Part shown: positions 35,101 through 45,000 of the stretch, piece by piece
How the letters are laid out: the number at the start of each line of letters is the position of its first letter
How positions within the stretch are numbered: the first letter of the stretch is position 1
Assembly: GCA_905178155.1 (NCBI GenBank)
Contig: CAJINV010000020.1
Location: forward strand, 434,001 to 498,000
DNA from: Amoebophrya sp. A120
Taxonomy: Eukaryota > Sar > Dinophyceae > Syndiniales > Amoebophryaceae
Reading direction: 5' to 3'
DNA: 64,000 nucleotides
The notes under the pieces: model-generated
Seen by the model: the letters and a program-made list of their open reading frames with translations, nothing else
What the model was told of the DNA's origin: nothing
Database searches by the model: none
Made by a program: the position numbers and the translations under genes

Positions 35101-37273
35101 ACCTAATTGTTGCCCCGAGCACTCGTGCAATGCAAATTTACTGCCGGAAATGACATGTTGAAATACTTAGTAAAAATGTGAGCAACCCTGCGCCATAGCC
35201 ATACGGGGATTTTTACACTGGTCAGGAACATCAGCAATTTAAGTACGCGCTATAATTTCTTGATCTGTACGTCGGCTACAAGCTATACCCACACGACGAG
35301 CGGGTTGTCACTGTCAGTGAGCTTGTTGGAAAAACCAGGTGGCTGCTCCTTACGATTGCGAACGTGGGACTGTTCGTGAGTATGATGTTCATGTTTCTGG
35401 GGATCATGAAGGTCGAGAACAGACTATCCAAGAAAAAAACTGTGTTAGTGTAACTTTCTTTGGCTGACAGCATCACAAATATGCTCTACATGACAGAGAA
35501 AACCTGTCATGCGTGGCTCGTAAGGGAAAACACACACGAATAGAGGACTTCATGGCTGTCTGGCATGACAGGTGTGCCTCTGTTGCATTTTCTGCATCAC
35601 AGAGTTACACTTACACAGTTTTTTTCTTGCATACCGCCCGCCGGCGTCTTTTTTCGTGGCCGCAACCGATCCGGCGCAGATTGCGGGCGGCGGCACAGTA
35701 TCCATTGCAAAAGTATCGTACAACTAGTAGAAGTCGCATGACAAATTTCCGTAGCATCAGCAATGGAATTTGTCATGGGGATCCACCTCAGCAAAGAGAT
35801 TTGTGTTGCATGCCTGCAATTAGTACGAGTAGGATAGTTTTGCAATTCATACACAGCGGACGGGACGCTGTTCTTGGGACTCGAGAAAACGGACTGGGTC
35901 GTGCTGGCGATACTACTGATCGTGATTTACCCGGTAAGTACAAGAAAGTAGATTAGGCGGACTGTTCGTAATATGCACCTAAACAGGGTAAAAGTGCTGG
36001 GATCATGGGATGATGTCTTTGTGGTGCTGAACCCTTGAAAATTTTTGTGATGCCGAAATTCTCCTGATACAACTTCTAGGTAATGGTTTTTGTCGAGCGC
36101 AAGGAGGGGGTGATAGTAAACGACTTTACGACCAAAATCTTTTGGCCCGTGCGCAGGCTGCTGCTGACGCTGTTTAGTTGCGTCGTATTGCTGCAGATGA
36201 TTCTGCAGTACGTGGCCGCGACGCTGGTGATATGGACTGCAAGTCTTTATTTATGTTGCCTGGGTCTGGAGGATTGCAAGATTTGATACGTTGCCGTTGG
36301 GTGGTTGTTTGGTTGGGTAGTTGTGTTTGCGAGGTTTATCTTTCTTGTCTGACACTGACACATGACTCCGAGTTCTGTCTCTGTGATGCATGAGCGGCAC
36401 GAGTAGATCATCTTGCCTGTTATGCAAAAACGCCGTGTGCCGCTGCCGTGGCACGCGAAATACGCGATCCATTCCAGGTCAAGAAAATTGTCATGTTTGG
36501 CGGGGGCGTACTTTAGCTCGCCAATCATCTTACTTACTTTCATTGACTAGCATTACAACAATCGTTTCCCGAGGACCCAGGTCGACGATAAAAATATTTG
36601 CACGTTCGATATGTGACCGAGGCCTCGGGTGGCATCGTTGCAGCGGAATTGGAGGCGTCCGTGCGGTGTGCGTCACTCGAGTTGGCGGTCCTGTGCAGCT
36701 ACTTCTGCATTGCACACTACCTCTCTGCATGGGACTCTATGACGCAGGGCTCCAACTACAGTATTGTCAGCGAAAAGGACCTCGAGATGGCACAGGTGGA
36801 CAATGCGGATGAGGATATTGACGCAGAAGTAGAAATATCAAGTGCAAAAATGTCTTGGGCTGGAAGGTTGGAGCTTGTAGTGCTAGCTTTGCATACCTAA
36901 GAAATCTGTATTGCATAACCAACAAAAGTTGCAGCCTCTTTTGTACATGCAAGCACGCAGTTTCTCATGCGGGTTGCCTATGAGAAAGCCTTCTGGAAAG
37001 TTGTCATGCTAAGTTGCATTCGAAACTGTCTCCATCATCCACGTTTTAGCATCACAAGCTTCCAGGCCCAGACATATCTGCATTTCATAAGAAAATTACG
37101 ACCCCGACGAACTTGCGGAGAAGAGACAGCTAGAATTATGCCGCGCAAAAGTATCGTACTCGTACAAATGCAAGTCTTGCATTAGTATTACAAATTTTAT
37201 TTCTCATGCTGAGGAAATCGAAATTTGTAATGCATTTATACGAGTGCGTTAGTTTTGCAATGCATAAGAATAA
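32184..37273 (+). CDS. Multi-pass membrane protein with signal peptide (7TM, GOST/lung-7TM-like) and 11 introners
   Basis: Secure exons: 32184-32357, 32574-32811, 33029-33241, 33367-33427, 33702-33768, 34005-34084, 34352-34413, 34680-34716, 34931 on, about 35255-35424, 35639-35698, 35857-35933, 36080-36230, 36617-36835, 37095-37136 plus AA at 37272-37273. GT-AG introns at 32812-33028, 33242-33366 and 35934-36079. A hydrophobic leader (GFFLGLLGFLHPTLLVRAF) precedes a lumenal domain, then membrane segments including GLLALAFAALYGCQVCFLS, YCLLTAVALSALRLLLGG, WLLLTIANVGLFVSMMFMF, WVVLAILLIVIYPVMVFV, LLLTLFSCVVLLQMILQYV and LAVLCSYFCIAHYL. Signal peptide, lumenal domain and about seven helices fit Golgi/lung-7TM receptors, but I cannot confirm the family. 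Exons between 34950 and 35255 are unresolved. The stop codon is made by splicing (T at 37136 plus AA). Confidence 0.72.
32358..32568 (+). mobile_element. Introner, family C
   Basis: Arms GAAAAAAGTGTTACAGTTAC and complement, ends TATCATG and GCGATA. Flanking repeat AGGTC at 32353-32357 and 32569-32573. One of the two insertions whose flank permits GT-AG splicing. Confidence 0.94.
33428..33696 (-). mobile_element. Introner, family A (inverted copy)
   Basis: Family A arms, ends TATCAAATG and TTTGATA. Flanking repeat AGTAG at 33423-33427 and 33697-33701. Splits the membrane protein right after its first helix. Confidence 0.95.
33769..33999. mobile_element. Diverged introner, family A
   Basis: Ends TATGCATTGCAAATATGTC and complement; the inner arm CTGGGTCTGG is partly lost. 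Flanks GGCTG and TGCTA match at only three bases. Excision with 5 bp still keeps the frame (LRL then LGGSS). Confidence 0.82.
34085..34346 (-). mobile_element. Introner, family A (inverted copy)
   Basis: Ends TATCAAGTGC and CATTTGATA. Flanking repeat ATCTT at 34080-34084 and 34347-34351. Excision restores YSILAALQ, a membrane-helix start. Confidence 0.95.
34414..34674 (+). mobile_element. Introner, family A
   Basis: Ends TATGCATTGC and GCAATGCATA. Flanking repeat CCACC at 34409-34413 and 34675-34679. Excision joins ASQHH to LTAYNS. Confidence 0.95.
34717..34925 (-). mobile_element. Introner, family C
   Basis: Arms AAAGAAAAAAGTTCGTCAC and near-complement, ends TATCAAAA and CCATA. Flanking repeat GCCAA at 34712-34716 and 34926-34930. 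Interior reads opposite to the copy at 32358. Confidence 0.92.
35425..35633 (+). mobile_element. Introner, family C
   Basis: Arms AAGAAAAAAACTGTGTTAG and complement, ends TATCCA and GCATA. Flanks CAGAC and CCGCC share three of five bases. Excision with 5 bp keeps the frame (VENRPPASFF). Confidence 0.88.
35699..35851. mobile_element. Introner, family E (153 bp)
   Basis: Arms ATTGCAAAAGTATCGTAC and near-complement, ends TATCCA and TTCATA. Flanking repeat CACAG at 35694-35698 and 35852-35856. Excision joins GGGT to ADGTLF. Confidence 0.92.
36231..36611. mobile_element. Diverged long introner, family A (381 bp)
   Basis: Arms contain GCCTGGGTCTGG and CGAGGACCCAGG, ends TATGGA and CGATA. Flanks GGTGA and TGTGA. 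Excision joins AATLV to TEASGG. About 100 bp longer than typical, with extra internal sequence. Confidence 0.85.
36836..37089 (+). mobile_element. Introner, family A
   Basis: Ends TATCAAGTGC and GCATTTCATA, arms with AATGTCTTGGGCTGG. Flanking repeat AGAAA at 36831-36835 and 37090-37094. Excision joins DAEVE to NYDPDE. Confidence 0.94.
37137..37266. mobile_element. Introner, family E (130 bp), creates the stop codon
   Basis: Ends TATGCC and GCATA, arms GCAAAAGTATCGTACTCGTA and near-complement. Flanking repeat AGAAT at 37132-37136 and 37267-37271. Excision turns GAAT plus AA into GAA TAA, ending the protein; retention would add about 37 residues. Confidence 0.92.
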
Positions 37274-40200
37274 AAAAGAAACAAAATAAATAGAACGAGA
37301 GCAGATTCTTGGCACGGGAATAAGAAAGTAAAGTTGGTTACTTATACATCATCAACCTCCCGCATTCAAACCCACTCTACTCCGAAAGAACGGATGTTGT
37401 GACGAAAAAACAGGCGACAAAGAGCATTTTCCAGCTGCGTAGGTTGAGATAGACTAAGCAGGACTTCTCGACGCCACGGATCTGGCTACTTGATACACCC
37501 CAGTACATGTTCTGACGGGGGAACGACAGAAAGTAGGATGCACCTTTCAGGATGGACTGCAATTTGATCTTGATGTGAAGATCCGCCAAGTAGAACATGG
37601 TTTCTAATTTCACCATAGTTCATCTTGAGTTGCTGGTGTAGTGACGGTTCTCTTTCAGTCAGCTGCAGCTATTCACCTAAATATTCTGCTGAGTAGGGGC
37701 CGTGGGCGGCTCAACTAGAAGTACTGCACGACGAGATCTACTGACTTAGTTCTGGGTTATTTTCGTTGCAGAACCAGAAGATCACTGACGCTGGATCCAT
37801 TCGATTTTCCACCGAAAGTATATTATGATCTTGGTTCTCAATATTTTTCAGAAAGAAAAAGATCAAGATCTGAAGACCGGCTCGACCCGCTCCCCTGTAG
37901 AGAAAATATTAGGAGCACAACATGCAGAAGGCATATGGTTTGTGGTGTGCTGGTGTTTATTTTTCAAAAGCTGTCTTCCACCGCTTGGCCTTGGACGGTT
38001 GAGGGCGTAGATCTGTGGCTTGATCGTGTTGAGGCAGCTCAAGTTGTTGCTCACAAGTACTTTGCTGAAGATAGAATGGTGTGTCGCTTTTGAATGTTTG
38101 TTCTGTGGACACCCAACTTGCTGTGAAGGACGATGACTTTACTGTGACGAAGACATTTGCTGCTGTGATTGATGTCAAGAGGACTGCTAGCTGCTTTTGA
38201 ATCCTTTACCGACGACGATCTATTTGTGCTAAAAGGGTTGCACCACATCAAGGATCTTCGTTTGAATGTTTTTCTTGTTGTTGTTTCTTCTACAAACTAA
38301 AACTATTGCATAAGTAATTTTCGATACAACTATTGAAAAAGTGGTGTATGTAACACAAACAAAACGGTGACCTCCCATAGGATCGTAGTGTTGTTTGTGG
38401 CCTCGACACGCATCTCCGTGCTTCTTCAGAGGAACCTGAGCCCTGGAAGTTGACTGAAATCTGTGGTATCACTACGCAACTGCGCGTTGCTCTTTCCGAA
38501 CAAACTTCGTACACATGATTAAGCACTAGATTGATGAAGTTGTGCTTGTGCATCGCAGGCAGGGTCCTGCTCAGAATGACGGCTAGTATCTTCTATCGAG
38601 TCGGCAGAAAGAACAGAAGTAGGAAAGCGCCGCTGGTCGACAAATCGGTTGTACGACCGGACGCAGGAGATTCAAACTAATAGTGTGTTGCAACGCTGTA
38701 ATTCCAGTTCAGTTCTCTCAGCCGCGCGTCATCAAATTTGTGCGGCTGTGGTAGTAGGTACTATACTACTTTCGGGAAACACAACCAGCGATCGCGTTAT
38801 CCGGAGCCGCGACAGGTTTCTTGTTTAAGAATACCGCTAGGTGAAAATCGTGCCTGGGAAATTTTTCGCTTGCATACCGCTTAGAAGGTAGTGGCACGAG
38901 CGTGTTGTCGGGTAAGTATCGATTCTATGCAGAACCATAATAAATTCTAATGCAGTTTAGTTTATACTTTTACTTTTCCATAATTTTCATTTCCATCCGG
39001 ATTTTCCCATCACTCACAGCATGGTGATAGAAGCTCCGCACTGGCCATGTGGGAAGAGGAACCAGACCACACGGTTAAAGATCGGCTCGATCATCCGAGG
39101 GCGGAGGCCGGGACAATGTCGTAGCTGGTGTCCTTCTTTCCCGAACGCTAGGAAAAATAGCAAGGACCTCAGGCGAATCAATCGCACACGTGCAATAAAG
39201 GGCGACCCCCGCATGGCAAGACGGGTTTCCGATCTCCTTCAGAATTTCCTTCTCTCTAGATTTCCGACGTTTTTTGTCATGCACTTTGTTTTGACGCTTC
39301 TCGCGAGTCGCGACCAAAAAGAAAGCTGAATTTGTAAGAGTGCATATCAAAAAGAACAGATTAAGCAGTTCCACATCTAGGTGACCGTGATCCTGATCCA
39401 CAGACCGGCTATGATTCGTTTCCGAGTTGTGGTAGCCGGCGACACGACGTAAAAACCGCGCAGGGCATCCTTCTCGTCGGATTACCATCCTCGAAGAACG
39501 GATACTAGAAATGGCACGCAGGAGCGGCGGAGAGGGAGACAGGATGATCATATTGGCATCATCCATATTCATATTGGCAGCACCTGATCGGCATCATACA
39601 TGCTGCTGCAACCGGTGGACCTCGTCCACGACGACGTGCTGTAGTTCCCCAGCGCCCTTGGAGATGATCTAAAATTAAATCTGGCACGCAAAGAAACATC
39701 GATCTTCGCGCTCAACCTGCTCTCCTCGGCGCTCGACTCGGTGGTCTTGCTCCTCGTACCCCCCGCCATCGGGATGTTGTCCGGACGAATCGGCTACGCT
39801 CTCGGTGGGGGAGATAGTACCAAAAAAGTTTGTCATGCTAGCATGCAGCTAGACCCAAGAAGACCTTACTCAGAACTACAACGCAAACTTCATTTTTTCT
39901 GGTATGGGTCTACTTTTCCTTTTTGTTTATTTTGTGTTGGATGCGGGCTGGATCGCACAACTTCCGAAGCAGGGACGGATACTTATCTAGCATCAAGTTC
40001 AAACTGTTGTTCAAAACGGGTTGTTGACCGGGCGCAGAAGATCCTGGTGACGTTCCTGACCACCTACTGACGAGAACATCGGCACTGTAAACCGTCGGGC
40101 GATCCTCGAGAAAAAAAAGGGAATCGAGGAAAGCTCCAGACAAACTGTGGCGAAGAACGTGGGGGAGCGCCGGAAGTAGATCTTCTTTAACTACTAGATC

Positions 40201-40446
40201 ATCCAGCTGGGGGCAGCAGCTCAACAAGTTCATCTACAGATATCAGAATCTATGGGCCGCTGGTGAACAAACACGCGAACGCGGCGCCTTCGTTTTGGGT
40301 GTTTTTTTTTGGCGGCACGCAAGCGGGATGGGAGCAAAGTACTTGCTTTTCATCGGGGCCGCGGCGCGAACGGAATCAAGCCTTTGCCGGCGATGTTGGG
40401 ACGAAAGCAAGGGTGCCTATAGACGAATTTCCGCACTCTGTGGGAT

Positions 40447-40503
40447 TGCCGGACGAGGTCAGCACCGCCGGACGAGGTCAGCACCGCCGGACGAGGTCAG
40501 CCT
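40447..40503. repeat. 19-bp tandem repeat, three copies
   Basis: GCCGGACGAGGTCAGCACC occurs three times head to tail, the last copy slightly changed at its end. No clear coding context. Confidence 0.85.
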
Positions 40504-41246
40504 CCCTCTCTCGCGAGAAGTGTCGGGCGACTAAGAAATAAAGACTTTTTGCGTCTGAAAACAAAAATATGAGCAATCAACGTCTTGTTGCTTGCTCATG
40601 TTTTGTCGACAATAGCGAGAACGAAATCATTCTTATAAAGTAGAGGTGAAAATCTTCGGTCCTCGTCCTTAGGGTTGCCTCTTGGTTCTTTCTAGCAGAA
40701 GGAGCCCGTTCATTGCATTACTCGTGCTCGGAAACTCAAAATGTCGGTTTTTCGGCTCGAAAATAAATAGCGCTCGGTTTTTGTATGCCATGATGTGGAC
40801 GAGCTATGTATGAGATAGACATCGATGTTGTTACAACCCTTTGATGTGTACCGTACTGAAAATATGAAGCAGCAGACAGAGCGACAGCAACTTGAAGTCG
40901 GTTTTCCAAGATGAACCACTACTGTGGTATAATCGGTAGCTTTCGTGCAGGAATTTTCACACTTTCGCTGGTCTACTCAACTCTACTCGTCGGTACTACC
41001 GTAAATATCTACTAACTCCAATCCCAAAAATTTGCAAAACTTTTTTGGATATGGAACAAACAGGACCCCTGCATTCCCCTTGCTGATCCTATGCCGCCTC
41101 GTTTTTTTTATTTAGCCGGCTAATCATGCGGACTCCATCCCACGAGAAGCACTCATGAACTACCCAGGGAAGCCGTACTAGTAGAAGCCCGAATTTCAAT
41201 ATGGCTTGACGGCTGCTCCACATCTCTCTGCGCGATCCATGTCGCG

Positions 41247-41265
41247 TCTCTCTCTCTCTCTCTCT
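41247..41265. repeat. CT microsatellite
   Basis: Uninterrupted TC/CT run of about 19 bases in non-coding sequence. Confidence 0.9.
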
Positions 41266-41675
41266 GTATCCTCGTAATCTTTAAACATTGCACACACTCC
41301 ACCTCTATTTTTGTTTTTCCTCACTACGACTTGGTTTTTCATTTTTTACCGAGTTGAGCTCTGGCGTATTCGTGCACGACTTACGACACTGATATTCATT
41401 ATAAACAAGGATCGTTTATTGCTTCTTGTTTGCCTTGGATTTGATGGCCATGTGTGCCACAGTGGCTTTTCCTTTCGTCATCCTTCTCGATGATGGGTTT
41501 AAGCATCCAAAGAACTCGAGCATGACTACTTCCCTAATTAATACATAGTTTCTATTCATGGCAAAAAATCAGCACGAAAGTATTCCAGTCGGATCATCGT
41601 TTCAACATCATGAGGATCTTGATCTTCTGTAATGTAAGGTTCTGTGCGAACAGCTCAAAGATAAAAAAACGCAAG

Positions 41676-41861
41676 TATGAAAAATATGCCTGGGTCGGGA
41701 AGATAAATTTGAATGCGCCTGTTTGTCATGATTCTGGTTTGATTTTCTTTGCTTTCGCCCTTCGCGATTTCGTGGCTTATTTTGGCCGTGTTTTTGCAAC
41801 GCAGAAGCAGAAAGAATACAAATTTGGTGTTGCCCCGACCCAGGCATATTTGCAATGCATA
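41676..41861. mobile_element. Diverged introner, family A, upstream of the giant gene
   Basis: Arms ATATGCCTGGGTCGGGAAG and CCCCGACCCAGGCATAT, ends TATGAA and GCATA. Flanks GCAAG and GAAGG match poorly. It lies about 200 bp before the start at 42054, so it may be a 5' UTR intron or mark an unrecognised upstream exon. Confidence 0.75.
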
Positions 41862-42053
41862 GAAGGACAATTTTCAAACATGTTGGAACATCTCTGTAAA
41901 TCTCTAACAGCGAGCTGTGCAGGCGAGCTTTTGTAGTAGCTGGGTCGAGCTTCAGTCGAAACGAAGCAAGTTAATAGCAGTAGTCGTAACATTCCGCTGG
42001 CTCCTTCACACAGGAGACAAGTAGACAGTTACTCGCAAACGATAAACCTCAAA

Positions 42054-45000
42054 ATGCACCGGACACTTTCAAGAATTGCTCAAGTCGTAATTTTGGTGTG
42101 GCACGGGTCCAGTGCGAGTGCGAGTTGCAATGTGGGTTTCAAGTTAGACGGCGGTGAGTGCAAGCTGCTGATCTGCGACGCTGGCAAACACTTGGATACT
42201 AGTAGTAGTCCCAACACGTGCGTCGATAATGTTTGCTCCTGCCTGAACGGGGTTGCGAAGGCGGGGACTGATTGCCCGATGCACGGCGCACACGACTGCG
42301 CGTCCTGCAGTAGCGGCTACGGCTTAGCGAGTGGCAAGTGCGAACTAGTGTGCCCAACTGGACAGCACTTGAATGACGCCGGCACCGCCTGCGAAGACAA
42401 CAGCTGCAGCTGTGATTTCGGATCCGCAGCGACGGGAGCAGCGTGCACAAGCAACAGTGCCAACATTTGTAGTTCCTGCGATTCCGGGTACCACGCAAAC
42501 GGGAACAGTTGCGCGCCGGACATCTGTACCTGCACCAACGGCGTGGGGGCGACGCTGACTGCGTGCGCTGGCCACGAGCAGGCGGACTGCGCAGCCTGCG
42601 TTTTTGGCTTTCACTTGGAGGTCGACGGCTCGGGTGTCGGGGAGTGTAAACAGAACGTATGCAATTGCGAAAATGGTGGCGGTGCTGGTGGTGGCACCAC
42701 GGGAACACTCTGCGCAGTGCATGACACGAACAGCTGCTCGGGCACCTGTATCAAATGTAAAAATGTCTGGGTCTGGATCTGGAAGAATGCAACTTGTCAT
42801 GCTTTCTGCATAGTGGAAAAGTCTGAGTCTGTGTTGCGTGATTACTGATTAGCAAAAGCTGTCCACTTTTGACCAAGCTGGGAAGGAGTTTCTCATGCAG
42901 ACGAGGCATGATAGAGGTCGGAGAGAATCTGTCATGCTGGGTCATGTATGACAGACCTCACGCGTCATGGAAAACCCGCATGACAAGTCATCCAATCTTC
43001 CAGACCCAGACATTTTTGCATTTGATAACCTGCGACGACGGTTACCACCTGGGCGGTTCGAAGGGAGACACCTGTTTGCTGAACGTCTGCACCTGTGAAA
43101 GCGGTGTGGGCAAGACGGGCAGCGACTGCGCTTCCCACGGCGACGCAAAATGCGAAAGCTGCAGCGCGGGCTATGACTTGAGTGGCGACGTGTGCGCTTT
43201 GAAAACGTGCAATTGCCCGACGGGGACTCCCGCAACGGGGACCACTTGTCCGAACGACGGAGACGACCACTGCATCGCACCGTGCAATTTCGGACATCAC
43301 TTGGATGGCACCGAGTGCAAAGAAAATGTGTGCACGTGCCACAACGGCGTTTCGCACGGTACTATCAATGGCAAACATGGCGGGTCTGGGCCTGGATCTT
43401 TGCTCGTGCATTTGATTACTTATACAGGGCTAGGCTCCTGCTCATGGTCATGCCTGACCGCTATCTGTAGCTTCCAAGATAATTTGTCTTGCATGGCACC
43501 ACGGCGCCCCATGAGCCTCAATATACAAGTGTTTGTCATGCGAAAATAACAACGCGATGATTCCTGAGCGATACGCAACAATCTTCAGTGTACGGCGGTT
43601 CATCGTCGGGACGTCGTGTTGCTTAAGTATCTTGTATGATCCAGATTCACAAACTTGGATAGGTCGCACAACAGATGAACTTTATTCCAGACCTCCTAGG
43701 TCACAATGTTTGCAGGTGATACGTGCCACCGGAACGAGTTGCGCGGTCCACGACACGAACGGCTGCTCCGCCTGCGACGCTGGTTACCATTTAAACGGAG
43801 ATACGTGCGTGGCGAACATTTGCACGTGCACGAACGGCGTCGGGGCAACGCTGACCGAGTGCACGACCCACGACACCGCAAAGTGCAAGACGTGCGACAG
43901 CAGGTACGAGTTGGATTCGAATGGTGCCTGTCAAGCAGCTACCCCTGTGTGCGTTTGCGACCACGGGACTGTAGGGAGCACCTGCACGGTGCACGGGTCC
44001 ACTTTGTGTGCGAGTTGCAATGTGGGTTTCAAGTTAGACGGCGGTGAGTGCAAGCTGCTGATCTGCGACGCTGGCAAACACTTGGATACTAGTAGTAGTC
44101 CCAACACGTGCGTCGATAATGTTTGCTCCTGCCTGAACGGGGTTGCGAAGGCGGGGACTGATTGCCCGATGCACGGCGCACACGACTGCGCGTCCTGCAG
44201 TAGCGGCTACGGCTTAGCGAGTGGCAAGTGCGAACTAGTGTGCCCAACTGGACAGCACTTGAATGACGCCGGCACCGCCTGCGAAGACAACAGCTGCAGC
44301 TGTGATTTCGGATCCGCAGCGACGGGAGCAGCGTGCACAAGCAACAGTGCCAACATTTGTAGTTCCTGCGATTCCGGGTACCACGCAAACGGGAACAGTT
44401 GCGCGCCGGACATCTGTACCTGCACCAACGGCGTGGGGGCGACGCTGACTGCGTGCGCTGGCCACGAGCAGGCGGACTGCGCAGCCTGCGTTTTTGGCTT
44501 TCACTTGGAGGTCGACGGCTCGGGTGTCGGGGAGTGTAAACAGAACGTATGCAATTGCGAAAATGGTGGCGGTGCTGGTGGTGGCACCACGGGAACACTC
44601 TGCGCAGTGCATGACACGAACAGCTGCTCGGGCACCTGTATCAAATGTAAAAATGTCTGGGTCTGGATCTGGAAGAATGCAACTTGTCATGCTTTCTGCA
44701 TAGTGGAAAAGTCTGAGTCTGTGTTGCGTGATTACTGATTAGCAAAAGCTGTCCACTTTTGACCAAGCTGGGAAGGAGTTTCTCATGCAGACGAGGCATG
44801 ATAGAGGTCGGAGAGAATCTGTCATGCTGGGTCATGTATGACAGACCTCACGCGTCATGGAAAACCCGCATGACAAGTCATCCAATCTTCCAGACCCAGA
44901 CATTTTTGCATTTGATAACCTGCGACGACGGTTACCACCTGGGCGGTTCGAAGGGAGACACCTGTTTGCTGAACGTCTGCACCTGTGAAAGCGGTGTGGG

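Larger units (their letters stand above)
37274..42053. other. Long region without a resolved gene
   Basis: No gene can be built with confidence. 39680-39800 on + reads as a hydrophobic exon (LNLLSSALDSVVLLLVPPAI), and 40072-40182 reads as a charged exon (NRRAILEKKKGIEESSRQ) ending in TAG. These may be parts of one + strand membrane-protein gene, but minus-strand frames overlap them and I could not decide. The rest is AT-rich intergenic sequence. Confidence 0.35.
42119..43826 (+). repeat. Segmental tandem duplication, first copy
   Basis: Near-identical to 44009-45716 at an offset of 1,890 bp over about 1.7 kb of exon and intron. The first differences in exons are single bases (GCGCTTTG/GCTCTTTG, GGACATC/GGATATC); intron 2 has small indels. 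Confidence 0.95.

Noticed and set aside
37377-37616. 79-codon minus-strand frame
   Set aside because: No recognised motif, no neighbouring exons, AT-rich surroundings.
39819-39907. Small hairpin-like element with ACCAAAAAAGTTTG and CAAACTTCATTTTTTCTGG
   Set aside because: Arms match imperfectly, ends do not follow the TAT...ATA rule and no target duplication is visible.
39075-40233. Minus-strand frames of 165 and 107 codons
   Set aside because: They overlap + strand segments that read at least as well as exons; neither strand could be chained into a gene, so only the uncertainty is reported.
42744-44917. CRISPR-like impression from repeated family A arms
   Set aside because: The repeats are inverted pairs at element ends with long variable interiors, in a eukaryotic gene; two of them are a segmental duplication.
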